Source: an uncultured Collinsella sp. (GTDB taxonomy: Bacteria > Actinomycetota > Coriobacteriia > Coriobacteriales > Coriobacteriaceae). Taken from it: a stretch of DNA of 13,083 nt. The stretch spans positions 1 through 13,083 of the forward strand of contig URNK01000032.1 of assembly GCA_900549195.1 (NCBI GenBank). Direction: 5' to 3'. Below are positions 1-6,553 of the stretch, piece after piece (the stretch's first letter is position 1; each line of letters opens with the position of its first letter). Below the pieces are notes generated by a model. It did not search any database and was not told where the DNA came from. It saw nothing but the letters and a program-made list of their open reading frames with translations. The translations under genes were made by a program, and so were the position numbers.

Positions 1-24
1 GCGTCAGATGTGTATAAGAGACAG
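1..24 (+). other. Residual Nextera (Tn5) sequencing adapter, not genomic
   Basis: Positions 6-24 are exactly the 19-bp Tn5 mosaic end AGATGTGTATAAGAGACAG. The five bases before it (GCGTC) match the end of the Nextera Read-1 adapter arm. This is the sequence left when a read runs through the insert into the adapter and is not trimmed before assembly. It marks the true contig end, and any open frame reading through it is artificial. Confidence 0.97.
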
Positions 25-77
25 GTGAAATACGGACTGTTTAAGCCTGTTAGGCCGCCAAACAGTCCCTATTTCAC
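25..77. repeat. Near-perfect 18-bp inverted repeat at the contig end
   Basis: The left arm (25-42, GTGAAATACGGACTGTTT) pairs with the right arm (60-77, AAACAGTCCCTATTTCAC) at 17 of 18 positions. The only mismatch is C33/C69. The 17-nt loop holds a smaller stem, GCCT (45-48) with AGGC (52-55). No T-tract follows, so it is not an obvious intrinsic terminator for the plus strand. The position at an assembly edge would fit a dispersed repeat family, but a fold-back artefact next to the adapter is also possible. Confidence 0.75.
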
Positions 78-311
78 CGCAACTGCTTTTTGGGATCCAT
101 TTGTGCGGGGGAGTTGTGGAGTTGTGCAGGCAGACGAGGTTTTTCTGGAAATACGCTCCCGATGCGCGTATAGTACCGATTGTTTTGTCGGCTCCTGCTG
201 CGTCGAGTCCAAACCGCAAAATGCCATGAGCGGCGCGGATGCAGCCAGGAGGCACGAGGACAACCCATCGTGGCCACGCCCCGTGCTTAAAACCCCAAGA
301 AGGAGTGAACA
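78..311. other. Non-coding stretch upstream of rplE; no rplX 3' end seen
   Basis: I see no convincing gene in this stretch. Frames that cross it have no family resemblance, and none carries the Lys-rich, Cys-containing C-terminus expected of ribosomal protein L24. Visible items are an 8-bp tandem duplication, GAGTTGTG, at 111-118 and 119-126, a TATAGT at 169-174 without a good -35 partner, and the L5 ribosome binding site AAGGAG at 300-305. In most bacteria rplX ends within a few tens of bases of rplE, so its absence here is unexpected. Confidence 0.6.
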
Positions 312-869
312 ATGGCAGAAGAGAAGTATGTGCCGCGTCTGAAGACCAAGTACAACAACGAGGTCAAGCAGCAGCTTCAGGACAAGTTCCAGTACGAGAA
401 CGTCATGATGATTCCCAAGTTTGAGAAGATCGTCGTGAACATGGGTGTCGGCGAGGCCGCTACCGATTCCAAGGCCATCGACGGTGCCGTGCGCGACCTG
501 CGCGCCATCACCGGCCAGCAGCCGATGATCACCCGTGCCCGCAAGTCCATCGCTACCTTCCGCCTGCGCGCTGGTATGCCGATCGGCTGCAAGGTTACCC
601 TGCGTGGCGACCGTATGTGGGAGTTCTTCGATCGTCTGACCTCCGTCGCGATCCCCCGTATCCGCGACTTCCGCGGCATCTCCGCCAAGAGCTTCGACGG
701 CCGTGGTAACTTCTCCATGGGCGTCACCGAGCAGCTCATCTTCCCCGAGATCGACTTCGACTCCGTCGATCACCAGCGCGGTATGGACATCACTTTCGTG
801 ACCACCGCCAATACCGATGAGGAGGCCAAGGCCCTTCTGGACGCCTTCGGTTTCCCGTTCAAGAAATAG
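312..869 (+). CDS. rplE: 50S ribosomal protein L5
   Basis: This 185-residue protein has the usual length and architecture of bacterial L5, which binds 5S rRNA and helps form the central protuberance of the large subunit. Recognisable segments include KFEKIVVNMGVGEA near residues 36-49, the R-K-S-I-A-T-F-R-L-R-A-G-M-P-I-G block, and the C-terminal FVTTANTDEEAKALLDAFGFPF. The ATG at 312 follows AAGGAG with a spacing of 6 nt. It is the first gene of the spc-type block here. The gene expected directly upstream, rplX, is missing from the 287 bp of genomic sequence in front of it. Confidence 0.98.
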   Translation: MAEEKYVPRLKTKYNNEVKQQLQDKFQYENVMMIPKFEKIVVNMGVGEAATDSKAIDGAVRDLRAITGQQPMITRARKSIATFRLRAGMPIGCKVTLRGDRMWEFFDRLTSVAIPRIRDFRGISAKSFDGRGNFSMGVTEQLIFPEIDFDSVDHQRGMDITFVTTANTDEEAKALLDAFGFPFKK

Positions 870-884
870 GTTCACCTGCCCTAT

Positions 885-914
885 AAGCGCCGTTCCCACA
901 AGGGGGCGGCGCTT
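885..914 (+). other. Stable hairpin in the rplE-rpsZ spacer
   Basis: AAGCGCCG (885-892) pairs with CGGCGCTT (907-914). Two U-G wobbles (893-894 with 905-906) lead into CCC/GGG, giving a 13-bp stem closed by an ACAA tetraloop (898-901). No U-tract follows, and rpsZ begins 35 nt downstream. It is therefore more likely an mRNA processing or stability element, or a ribosomal-protein binding site, than a terminator. Confidence 0.6.
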
Positions 915-948
915 GGGGCGAACAATACTCTATGTGAGGAGGATATAA

Positions 949-1134
949 GTGGCTAAGACATCGATGATCGTCAAGTGCAATCGCAAGCAGAAGTTCTCTA
1001 CTCGTGAGTACACGCGCTGCCAGCGCTGCGGCCGTCCGCACTCTGTGTACCGCAAGTTCGGCCTGTGCCGTGTCTGCTTCCGCGAGCTTGCACTCAAGGG
1101 CGAGCTTCCCGGCGTTAAGAAGGCCAGCTGGTAA
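949..1134 (+). CDS. rpsZ: 30S ribosomal protein S14, type Z (zinc-binding)
   Basis: This 61-residue protein is the short zinc form of S14, a head protein of the small subunit near the decoding region. The zinc ribbon is complete: C24-x2-C27 and C40-x2-C43. The end, G-E-L-P-G-V-K-K-A-S-W, is typical of the family. The start is GTG at 949, placed 6 nt after GAGGAGG (936-942), and no ATG start fits the frame. The gene lies 79 bp after rplE across a spacer with a strong hairpin. It is followed by an unusually long 119-bp gap before rpsH. Confidence 0.98.
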   Translation: MAKTSMIVKCNRKQKFSTREYTRCQRCGRPHSVYRKFGLCRVCFRELALKGELPGVKKASW

Positions 1135-1253
1135 GTCACTACCAGCGTTTCAAGCATCAGTTTGGAACAGGGAAAACGCGCTAAAAAGGCTTTGCCGTTA
1201 AGGGCGGCGAAGAACCAAGAGCACGTGTTCATCAAGAACGAAGGAGAATCTGT
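1135..1253. other. Long rpsZ-rpsH spacer, no gene seen
   Basis: This 119-nt gap contains no credible short gene. It holds a weak stem (GCGTTT at 1145-1150 with AAACGC at 1174-1179), a CACGTG palindrome near 1223-1228, and the rpsH ribosome binding site AAGGAG (1241-1246). I see no convincing promoter or terminator. A leader or translational-operator role for S8 is possible but is not shown by the sequence. Confidence 0.45.
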
Positions 1254-1652
1254 ATGAACCTTACAGACCCGATCGCAGATATGCTTACGCGCATCCGTAA
1301 CGCTAACTCTGTGAACAAGGCCACGGTCTCCATGCCGAGCAGCAAGAAGCTCGTCGAGATCGCTCGTGTTCTGCACGAGGAGGGCTACATCGAGGGCTAC
1401 GATGTCGAGGACACCGTTCCCCAGAAGACTCTGCACATCACGCTTAAGTATGGTCCCAAGAAGGCTAAGGTCATCAACGGCATCCGCCGCATTTCCAAGC
1501 CGGGCCTGCGTAAGTACACCGGCGTTGCCGACATGCCCCGCGTCCGCGGTGGCCTTGGTACCGCCATTATTTCCACCAGCCATGGCGTCATGACCGACCG
1601 CGATGCTCGCAAGCACAACGTCGGCGGCGAGATCATCGCTTACGTCTGGTAA
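1254..1652 (+). CDS. rpsH: 30S ribosomal protein S8
   Basis: This 132-residue protein matches bacterial S8, which binds helix 21 of 16S rRNA and nucleates the platform of the small subunit. In enteric bacteria it also represses its own operon by binding mRNA. The N-terminus MNLTDPIADMLTRIRNA and the C-terminal S-T-S-H-G-V-M-T-D-R-D-A-R followed by GGEIIAYVW are signature regions. The ATG at 1254 follows AAGGAG at 1241-1246. rplF follows after 33 bp. Confidence 0.98.
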   Translation: MNLTDPIADMLTRIRNANSVNKATVSMPSSKKLVEIARVLHEEGYIEGYDVEDTVPQKTLHITLKYGPKKAKVINGIRRISKPGLRKYTGVADMPRVRGGLGTAIISTSHGVMTDRDARKHNVGGEIIAYVW

Positions 1653-1685
1653 TTCGCTCGGTAGGTAGAAGGAAAGGAGATCACC

Positions 1686-2222
1686 GTGTCTCGTATCGGT
1701 AATAAGCCTGTCCAGATTCCCGCCGGAGTCGAAGTGGCAGTCAACGGCAACAACGTTGTCGTCAAGGGCCCCAAGGGCCAGCTCGAGCTCGATGTCTTTG
1801 AGAAGCTCGCTATCAACGTCGAGGACAACGTCCTCACCGTTTCCCGTCCCGACGACGAGCGTGAGACCCGTGCCCGCCACGGCCTCACCCGCGCCCTCAT
1901 CCACAACATGGTTGTTGGCGTTTCCGAGGGCTTCGAGAAGAAGCTCGAGCTCGCCGGCGTCGGTTACCGCGTGCAGCAGAAGGGCAAGAACCTCGAGTTC
2001 TCCCTGGGCTTCTCGCACCCCGTGATCGTCGAGGCTCCCGAGGGCATCACCTTCGAGGTTCCCGACAACACCCACGTGAACGTCAAGGGTATCAACAAGC
2101 AGCAGGTCGGTCAGATCGCCGCTGAGATCCGCGGCCATCGTCCTCCCGAGCCTTACAAGGGCAAGGGTATCCACTACGTTGGCGAGCACATCCGCCGCAA
2201 GCTGGGTAAGGCCGCCAAGTAG
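1686..2222 (+). CDS. rplF: 50S ribosomal protein L6
   Basis: This 178-residue protein is full-length L6, a two-domain protein near the factor-binding site and stalk base of the large subunit. It opens MSRIGNKPVQIPAGV, and the family signature PEPYKGKGI lies near residues 155-163. The start is GTG at 1686, 6 nt after AAAGGAG (1673-1679). The gene is separated from rplR by a 75-nt spacer holding an 8-bp perfect hairpin. Confidence 0.98.
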   Translation: MSRIGNKPVQIPAGVEVAVNGNNVVVKGPKGQLELDVFEKLAINVEDNVLTVSRPDDERETRARHGLTRALIHNMVVGVSEGFEKKLELAGVGYRVQQKGKNLEFSLGFSHPVIVEAPEGITFEVPDNTHVNVKGINKQQVGQIAAEIRGHRPPEPYKGKGIHYVGEHIRRKLGKAAK

Positions 2223-2247
2223 TCGTAACCGACTCACTCGCATAAGA

Positions 2248-2269
2248 CCAGCACCCCGTCAGGTGCTGG
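2248..2269 (+). other. Perfect 8-bp hairpin in the rplF-rplR spacer
   Basis: CCAGCACC (2248-2255) and GGTGCTGG (2262-2269) are exact complements around a 6-nt loop. A run of five T (2281-2285) occurs 11 nt later. That is too far for classic intrinsic termination, and it leads straight into the rplR ribosome binding site (TAGGAG, 2285-2290). An mRNA processing or stability element, or weak attenuation, is plausible. Confidence 0.55.
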
Positions 2270-2297
2270 CAAGATCAACCTTTTTAGGAGTTTACGT

Positions 2298-2666
2298 ATG
2301 AACAAGCATAAGGCGAAGCTGGAAGGCCTCAAGCGTCGTCAGCGTCGTGTTCGCGGCAAGGTCTCGGGTACCTCCGAGCGTCCGCGTCTTCGCGTGACCC
2401 GTACTAACGCCAACATCTATGCCCAGATCATCGACGACAGCAAGGGCTCCAGCCTGACGCTCGTCTCTGCCTCGACCCTCGAGGCCGAGTTCAAGGGCAC
2501 CCACACCTCGAACAAGGAGGCTGCGGAGAAGGTCGGTCAGCTCGTTGGCAAGCGCGCCATCGAGGCCGGCATCACCAAGGTCGCCTTCGATCGCGGTGGC
2601 CGTATCTACCATGGCCGCGTCAAGGCCCTCGCCGACGGTGCTCGTGCCGCCGGTCTCGAGTTCTAG
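2298..2666 (+). CDS. rplR: 50S ribosomal protein L18
   Basis: This 122-residue protein matches L18, which binds 5S rRNA together with L5 and attaches it to the large subunit. The basic N-terminus (KHKAKLEGLKRRQRRVRGK), then ERPRLRVTRTNANIYAQIIDD, and the C-terminal VAFDRGGRIYHGRVKALADGAR are characteristic. The ATG at 2298 follows TAGGAG by 7 nt. The stop codon TAG (2664-2666) overlaps the ribosome binding site AGGAGG of rpsE, so the two genes are probably translationally coupled. Confidence 0.98.
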   Translation: MNKHKAKLEGLKRRQRRVRGKVSGTSERPRLRVTRTNANIYAQIIDDSKGSSLTLVSASTLEAEFKGTHTSNKEAAEKVGQLVGKRAIEAGITKVAFDRGGRIYHGRVKALADGARAAGLEF

Positions 2667-2680
2667 GAGGTATGTAGCAC

Positions 2681-3205
2681 ATGGCTCGTAATCAGAAGCA
2701 GCAGCGCGAGGCCTCCGAGTTCGAGGAGCGCGTCGTTTACATCAACCGCGTGTCGAAGACCGTCAAGGGTGGTCGTCGCATGAGCCTCGTCGCTCTCGTC
2801 GTCGTTGGCGACGGTAAGGGCAACGTCGGCGTTGGCATGGGCAAGTCCGCTGAGGTGCCCATGGCCATCTCCAAGGCATCTCTCGATGCCAAGAAGAACA
2901 TGTTCCACGTGCCGGTGACCGAGCAGGGCACCATCCCGCACGAGGTTCTCGGCCACTTTGGTGCCGGCCGCATCATCATTAAGCCCGCTGTCGAGGGTAC
3001 CGGCGTTATCGCCGGCGGCGCTGTGCGTCCCCTCTTTGAGCTTGCTGGCATCAAGAACGTCCTGTCCAAGTCCCTCGGTACCGACAACGGCCTCAACATC
3101 ATCAAGGCTGCCGTCGAGGGCCTCAAGGAGCTCTCCAGCCCTGAGGACGTCGCGGCTCGCCGTGGCCTGACGGTCTCCGAGATGTTCGTCGGTAAGGAGA
3201 ACTAA
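2681..3205 (+). CDS. rpsE: 30S ribosomal protein S5
   Basis: This 174-residue protein is S5, which contributes to decoding fidelity and the mRNA entry channel. The double-stranded RNA-binding-like N-terminal domain has RVVYINRVSKTVKGGRRMS, the region where spectinomycin-resistance changes map in other bacteria. It looks ordinary here. The second domain contains GTGVIAGGAVRPLFELAGI. The ATG at 2681 lies 10 nt after AGGAGG, which overlaps the rplR stop. rpmD starts 2 nt after its TAA. Confidence 0.98.
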   Translation: MARNQKQQREASEFEERVVYINRVSKTVKGGRRMSLVALVVVGDGKGNVGVGMGKSAEVPMAISKASLDAKKNMFHVPVTEQGTIPHEVLGHFGAGRIIIKPAVEGTGVIAGGAVRPLFELAGIKNVLSKSLGTDNGLNIIKAAVEGLKELSSPEDVAARRGLTVSEMFVGKEN

Positions 3206-3207
3206 GC

Positions 3208-3390
3208 ATGGCTGACACCATCAAGATCAAGCAGGTCCGCAGCACCAACGGTTGCAAGCAGGACCAGGTCCGTACTGTCCGTGCCCTCGGTCTCCACAGG
3301 ATCCGCGAGGTTCGCGAGATTGCTGACAACGAGTCCGTCCGCGGCATGATCTTCAAGGTCAAGCACCTTGTCGAGATTGTAGAGGAGTAG
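3208..3390 (+). CDS. rpmD: 50S ribosomal protein L30
   Basis: This 60-residue protein has the normal length for bacterial L30, a small large-subunit protein that is absent from some lineages. The core IKIKQVRSTNG...VRTVRALGLHRI is typical. The start ATG is only 2 nt after the rpsE stop, and the ribosome binding site AAGGAG lies inside the rpsE coding end (3194-3199). This is the expected position between rpsE and rplO. Confidence 0.97.
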   Translation: MADTIKIKQVRSTNGCKQDQVRTVRALGLHRIREVREIADNESVRGMIFKVKHLVEIVEE

Positions 3391-3393
3391 CAA

Positions 3394-3843
3394 ATGCAGC
3401 TTCACGATCTTACTCCCGCGCCCGGTTCCACCAAGAACCGCAAGCGCGTCGGCCGTGGCAATTCTTCGGGTCACGGCACCACTTCTGGCCGCGGTCAGAA
3501 GGGCCAGGGTTCCCGCTCTGGTGGCACCAAGGGTGCCGGCTTCGAGGGTGGCCAGACTCCGCTGGCTATGCGCCTGCCCAAGCTTCCGGGCTTCCGTAAC
3601 CCCCGTCGTATCGAGTACACCGCTGTTAACGTTGAGCGTCTCGAGCGTAAGTTCGAGGACGGCGCTGTGATCGACGGTGCCGCTCTTAAGGCCGCTCGCA
3701 TCACCAAGAGCGAGTTCGAGCCCGTCAAGGTGCTCGGCAATGGTGAGCTCACCAAGAAGTTCACGGTCAAGGTCGACAAGGTCAGCGCTTCTGCGCAGGC
3801 CAAGATCGAGGCCGCCGGCGGAAAGGTCGAGCTGCCGTGCTAA
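3394..3843 (+). CDS. rplO: 50S ribosomal protein L15
   Basis: This 149-residue protein is L15, a late-assembly large-subunit protein. Its Gly/Arg-rich extended N-terminus (KRVGRGNSSGHGTTSGRGQ, about residues 18-36) is distinctive, followed by the globular domain and the C-terminal EAAGGKVEL segment. The ATG at 3394 follows AGAGGAG (3381-3387) and the rpmD stop. The last 7 nt overlap the GTG start of secY, indicating coupled translation of the two genes, as in many spc operons. Confidence 0.98.
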   Translation: MQLHDLTPAPGSTKNRKRVGRGNSSGHGTTSGRGQKGQGSRSGGTKGAGFEGGQTPLAMRLPKLPGFRNPRRIEYTAVNVERLERKFEDGAVIDGAALKAARITKSEFEPVKVLGNGELTKKFTVKVDKVSASAQAKIEAAGGKVELPC

Positions 3844-5123
3844 ATGGTCTTAAGAATGCTTTCCGCATCAAAGAATTGCGCGAAAAGATTCTTTTTACCA
3901 TAGCTATGCTCGTCGTGTACCGCATTGGTGCGCACGTTCCTGTGCCCGGCATTCCCTTCCAGGGGATGCTGGGCCTTTTCTCGACCGATAACAATTCGGT
4001 CGCCGCAGGTGCTATGGCCCTCCTGAATCTTTTCTCTGGCGGCGCGTTGAGCTATGTGTCGGTGTTTTCGCTGGGCATCATGCCTTACATCACCAGCTCG
4101 ATCATCCTCCAGATGCTCCAGGCCGTCGTGCCTTCCCTGCATGAGCTTGCCCGCGAGGGCGAGGTCGGTCAGACCAAGATTACGCAGTATTCGCGTTACC
4201 TCACCCTGGCTCTGGCAATCCTCAACTCCGTTGGTTACCTCTTCCTCTTTAAGAGCTTCGGCATCAGCTTCAATGGCGCCGGCGCTCCCGAGATCATCTT
4301 CGACCTCATGATCGTCGGCACGCTCACTGCGGGCGCCATGCTGATCATGTGGATTGGTGAGCTCATCACCCAGCGCGGTATCGGCAATGGCATGTCGCTG
4401 ATCATCTTCGCGAACATCATGGCCGGTCTGCCGCAGGCTATCTTCTCCAGCACCGAGGGCAATGCCGGTGGCATCATCACCATGGTGATCATCTGCGCCA
4501 TCATCCTGCTGGTTATCCCGTTGATTGTTTTCCTTGAGCGCGGCCAGCGCCGCATCCCGGTCTCCTACGCTAAGCGCGTCGTGGGCCGTCGCATGATGGG
4601 TGGCCAGACCACCTACCTGCCCATCAAGGTCAACACCGCGGGTGTCGTGCCGATCATCTTCGCTTCGGCGCTGCTGTACTTCCCGGCTCAGATTGCCGTG
4701 TTCTTCCCCGGCATCGGCTGGATCCAGGCAGTTGCCTCCGCGCTTTCGCGCGGCTGGCTCAACTGGGTGCTTAACGTTGTCCTCATCGTGTTTTTCGCGT
4801 ACTTCTACACCTCCATGGTGTTCAACCCCGATGACACGGCCGACAACCTTAAGAAGCAGGGCGGCTTTATTCCGGGCGTGCGTCCGGGTAGGGCTACCGC
4901 GGCCTACATCAAGAACGCGCTCAACAAGATTACGCTTCCCAGCGCTGTCTTTTTGGCGCTCATCGCCATCGTGCCTTCGATCATCTTCTCCTTTACGGGT
5001 AACCAGCTAATCCAGGCATTTGGCGGCACGTCCATCCTCATCATGGTCGGCGTCGTGCTCGACACGGTCGATAAGCTCGAAGGCCAGATCAAGATGTATG
5101 ATTACGATGGATTCTTTAAATAG
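3837..5123 (+). CDS. secY: Preprotein translocase channel subunit SecY
   Basis: This 428-residue polytopic membrane protein is the channel of the SecYEG translocon for export and membrane insertion. About ten membrane segments are visible, beginning near residues 18-35 (ILFTIAMLVVY). The lateral-gate/plug region follows at 66-100 (FSGGALSYVSVFSLGIMPYITSS). The conserved ITQRGIGNGMS lies at 177-187, and the SecA/ribosome-contacting loop NPDDTADNLKKQGGFIPGVRPG at about 330-351. The GTG at 3837 is chosen because it yields the family-typical MLNGLKNAFRIKELREKIL. The nearby ATG at 3844 is out of frame. The start overlaps the end of rplO by 7 nt. The probable ribosome binding site is GGAAAGG at 3820-3826. 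Confidence 0.98.
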   Translation: MLNGLKNAFRIKELREKILFTIAMLVVYRIGAHVPVPGIPFQGMLGLFSTDNNSVAAGAMALLNLFSGGALSYVSVFSLGIMPYITSSIILQMLQAVVPSLHELAREGEVGQTKITQYSRYLTLALAILNSVGYLFLFKSFGISFNGAGAPEIIFDLMIVGTLTAGAMLIMWIGELITQRGIGNGMSLIIFANIMAGLPQAIFSSTEGNAGGIITMVIICAIILLVIPLIVFLERGQRRIPVSYAKRVVGRRMMGGQTTYLPIKVNTAGVVPIIFASALLYFPAQIAVFFPGIGWIQAVASALSRGWLNWVLNVVLIVFFAYFYTSMVFNPDDTADNLKKQGGFIPGVRPGRATAAYIKNALNKITLPSAVFLALIAIVPSIIFSFTGNQLIQAFGGTSILIMVGVVLDTVDKLEGQIKMYDYDGFFK

Positions 5124-5141
5124 GCTAGAGGAGGATTGCTC

Positions 5142-5768
5142 ATGAACCTCGTATTGCTCGGAGCTCCGGGTGCCGGTAAGGGTACCGTCGCACAGGAGCT
5201 CGTCGCCGAGTTTGGCGTCGCTCACATTTCCACGGGCGACCTGCTGCGTGCTGCCGTCAAGGGTGGCACCGAGCTTGGTATTCAGGCTAAGAAGTACATG
5301 GACGCTGGCGAGCTCGTTCCCGATCAGCTCGTGATCGACCTTGTCAAGGAGCGCCTTGCCGCCGATGACGCCCAGCAGGGCTTCATCCTCGACGGCTTCC
5401 CGCGCAACACCGCCCAGGCCGTGACGCTCGATTCCGAGCTCTCCGCCATGGGTCGCGAGATCGACTGCGCCCTTCTGGTCGATGTGGCCCCCGAGGTCAT
5501 TATCGATCGTCTGTCTTCGCGTCGCACCTGCCGCGCCTGCGGTTACACCGGCACCGCTGCCGATGCTACCTGCCCCAAGTGTGGCGGCGAGATGTATCAG
5601 CGCGACGACGACAAGCCCGAGACCATCAAGAACCGTCTCGACGTCTACGAGAAGTCCACGAGCCCGCTCGTCGACTACTATCGTGGCCAGGGTCTGCTCA
5701 AGTCGGTCAACGGTGACCAGGCTCGCGAGACCGTGTACGGGGATGTCAAAGAGGCTCTCGGTCTATGA
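5142..5768 (+). CDS. adk: Adenylate kinase, zinc-containing LID
   Basis: This 208-residue enzyme interconverts ATP + AMP and 2 ADP in the cytoplasm. The P-loop GAPGAGKGT is at residues 7-15, the AMP-site STGDLLR at 30-36, and FILDGFPR at 81-88. The LID domain carries four cysteines (C130, C133, C144, C147) in the zinc-site pattern seen in Gram-positive and actinobacterial enzymes. The ATG at 5142 follows GAGGAGG (5128-5134) by 7 nt. An upstream in-frame TTG at 5136 is nearly on top of that site and is less likely. The last 4 nt overlap map (ATGA). Confidence 0.98.
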   Translation: MNLVLLGAPGAGKGTVAQELVAEFGVAHISTGDLLRAAVKGGTELGIQAKKYMDAGELVPDQLVIDLVKERLAADDAQQGFILDGFPRNTAQAVTLDSELSAMGREIDCALLVDVAPEVIIDRLSSRRTCRACGYTGTAADATCPKCGGEMYQRDDDKPETIKNRLDVYEKSTSPLVDYYRGQGLLKSVNGDQARETVYGDVKEALGL

Positions 5769-6553
5769 TCAAGATTAAGTCTGCAACGCAAATCGAGCAG
5801 ATGAAGAAGGCAGGAGCGCTATCTAAGATGGCGCTCCGCCACGTTGGAGCCATGGTGCGCCCCGGCGTTTCGACTTTTGAGCTCGATCAGCTCGCGGAGC
5901 AGATTATCCGCATGCATGGTGGCACCCCAGCCTTTAAGGGTTACGGCGGGTTTCCCGGAACCATTTGCGCATCGATTAACGATGCCGTGGTACACGGTAT
6001 TCCCAACCCCGACATGATCCTGCGCGATGGCGATATCATCTCCATCGATACGGGAGCCGTTGTCGACGGTTGGGTCGGCGATAACGCTTGGACGTTTTTC
6101 GTCGGCACCCCCACGCCCGAAGCCAAGGCTTTGTGCGAGATCACGCGCGATTGCCTTAAGGCTGCCATCGAGCAGACTGTTCCCGGTAACCATATCGGGG
6201 ACGTCGGTTATGCCGTTCAGTCCCTCGCCGAGTCTCACGGTTACGGCGTGCTTCGCGATTATGTGGGCCATGGCATTGGCCGCGTGATGCACGAGGACCC
6301 CAACGTTCCTAACTATGGAAAGAAGGGGAGGGGCGTTCGCCTCCAGGCCGGCATGGTCATTGCCATCGAGCCGATGGTTACGATGGGTTCCAACCATGTG
6401 AGCACGGGCTCCGACGGTTGGATTGTTACGACCAATGACCACCTGCCCGCCGCGCACTACGAGAACACCGTCGCCATTACCAATGACGGTCCGGTGATTC
6501 TCACCACGGATGCCCAAGGTGCTTGGTGTTCGCTCCAAGGCGGAGAAATGTAA
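5765..6553 (+). CDS. map: Methionine aminopeptidase, type I
   Basis: This 262-residue metalloenzyme removes the N-terminal methionine from nascent proteins. Metal ligands are visible at D95, D106, H169, E202 and E233, with H77 (VVHGIPN) and H176 in the active site. The start overlaps the adk stop as ATGA. The catalytic core is complete, ending at ENTVAITNDGPVILT. It is followed by about 15 unusual residues, through AQGAWCSLQGGEM. The last three codons (GAA ATG TAA) lie inside the left arm of a large palindrome. The tail DNA also repeats short motifs from that palindrome, so the C-terminus may have been reshaped by it. Confidence 0.97.
   Translation: MIKIKSATQIEQMKKAGALSKMALRHVGAMVRPGVSTFELDQLAEQIIRMHGGTPAFKGYGGFPGTICASINDAVVHGIPNPDMILRDGDIISIDTGAVVDGWVGDNAWTFFVGTPTPEAKALCEITRDCLKAAIEQTVPGNHIGDVGYAVQSLAESHGYGVLRDYVGHGIGRVMHEDPNVPNYGKKGRGVRLQAGMVIAIEPMVTMGSNHVSTGSDGWIVTTNDHLPAAHYENTVAITNDGPVILTTDAQGAWCSLQGGEM

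Noticed and set aside
169..174. TATAGT as a promoter -10 for rplE
   Set aside because: There is no acceptable -35 at 16-18 bp upstream, and the region is close to a doubtful contig end.
4..342. Open frames on both strands across the contig start
   Set aside because: They read through the adapter (1-24) and show no protein family resemblance. The plus-strand frame also runs into rplE in a different frame.
930..2243. A 437-codon open frame on the minus strand
   Set aside because: It is antisense to rpsZ, rpsH and rplF, with the same codon-bias shadow signature and no ribosome binding site.
2262..2285. Intrinsic terminator in the rplF-rplR gap
   Set aside because: The T-run is separated from the stem by 11 nt and overlaps the ribosome binding site of an operon gene.
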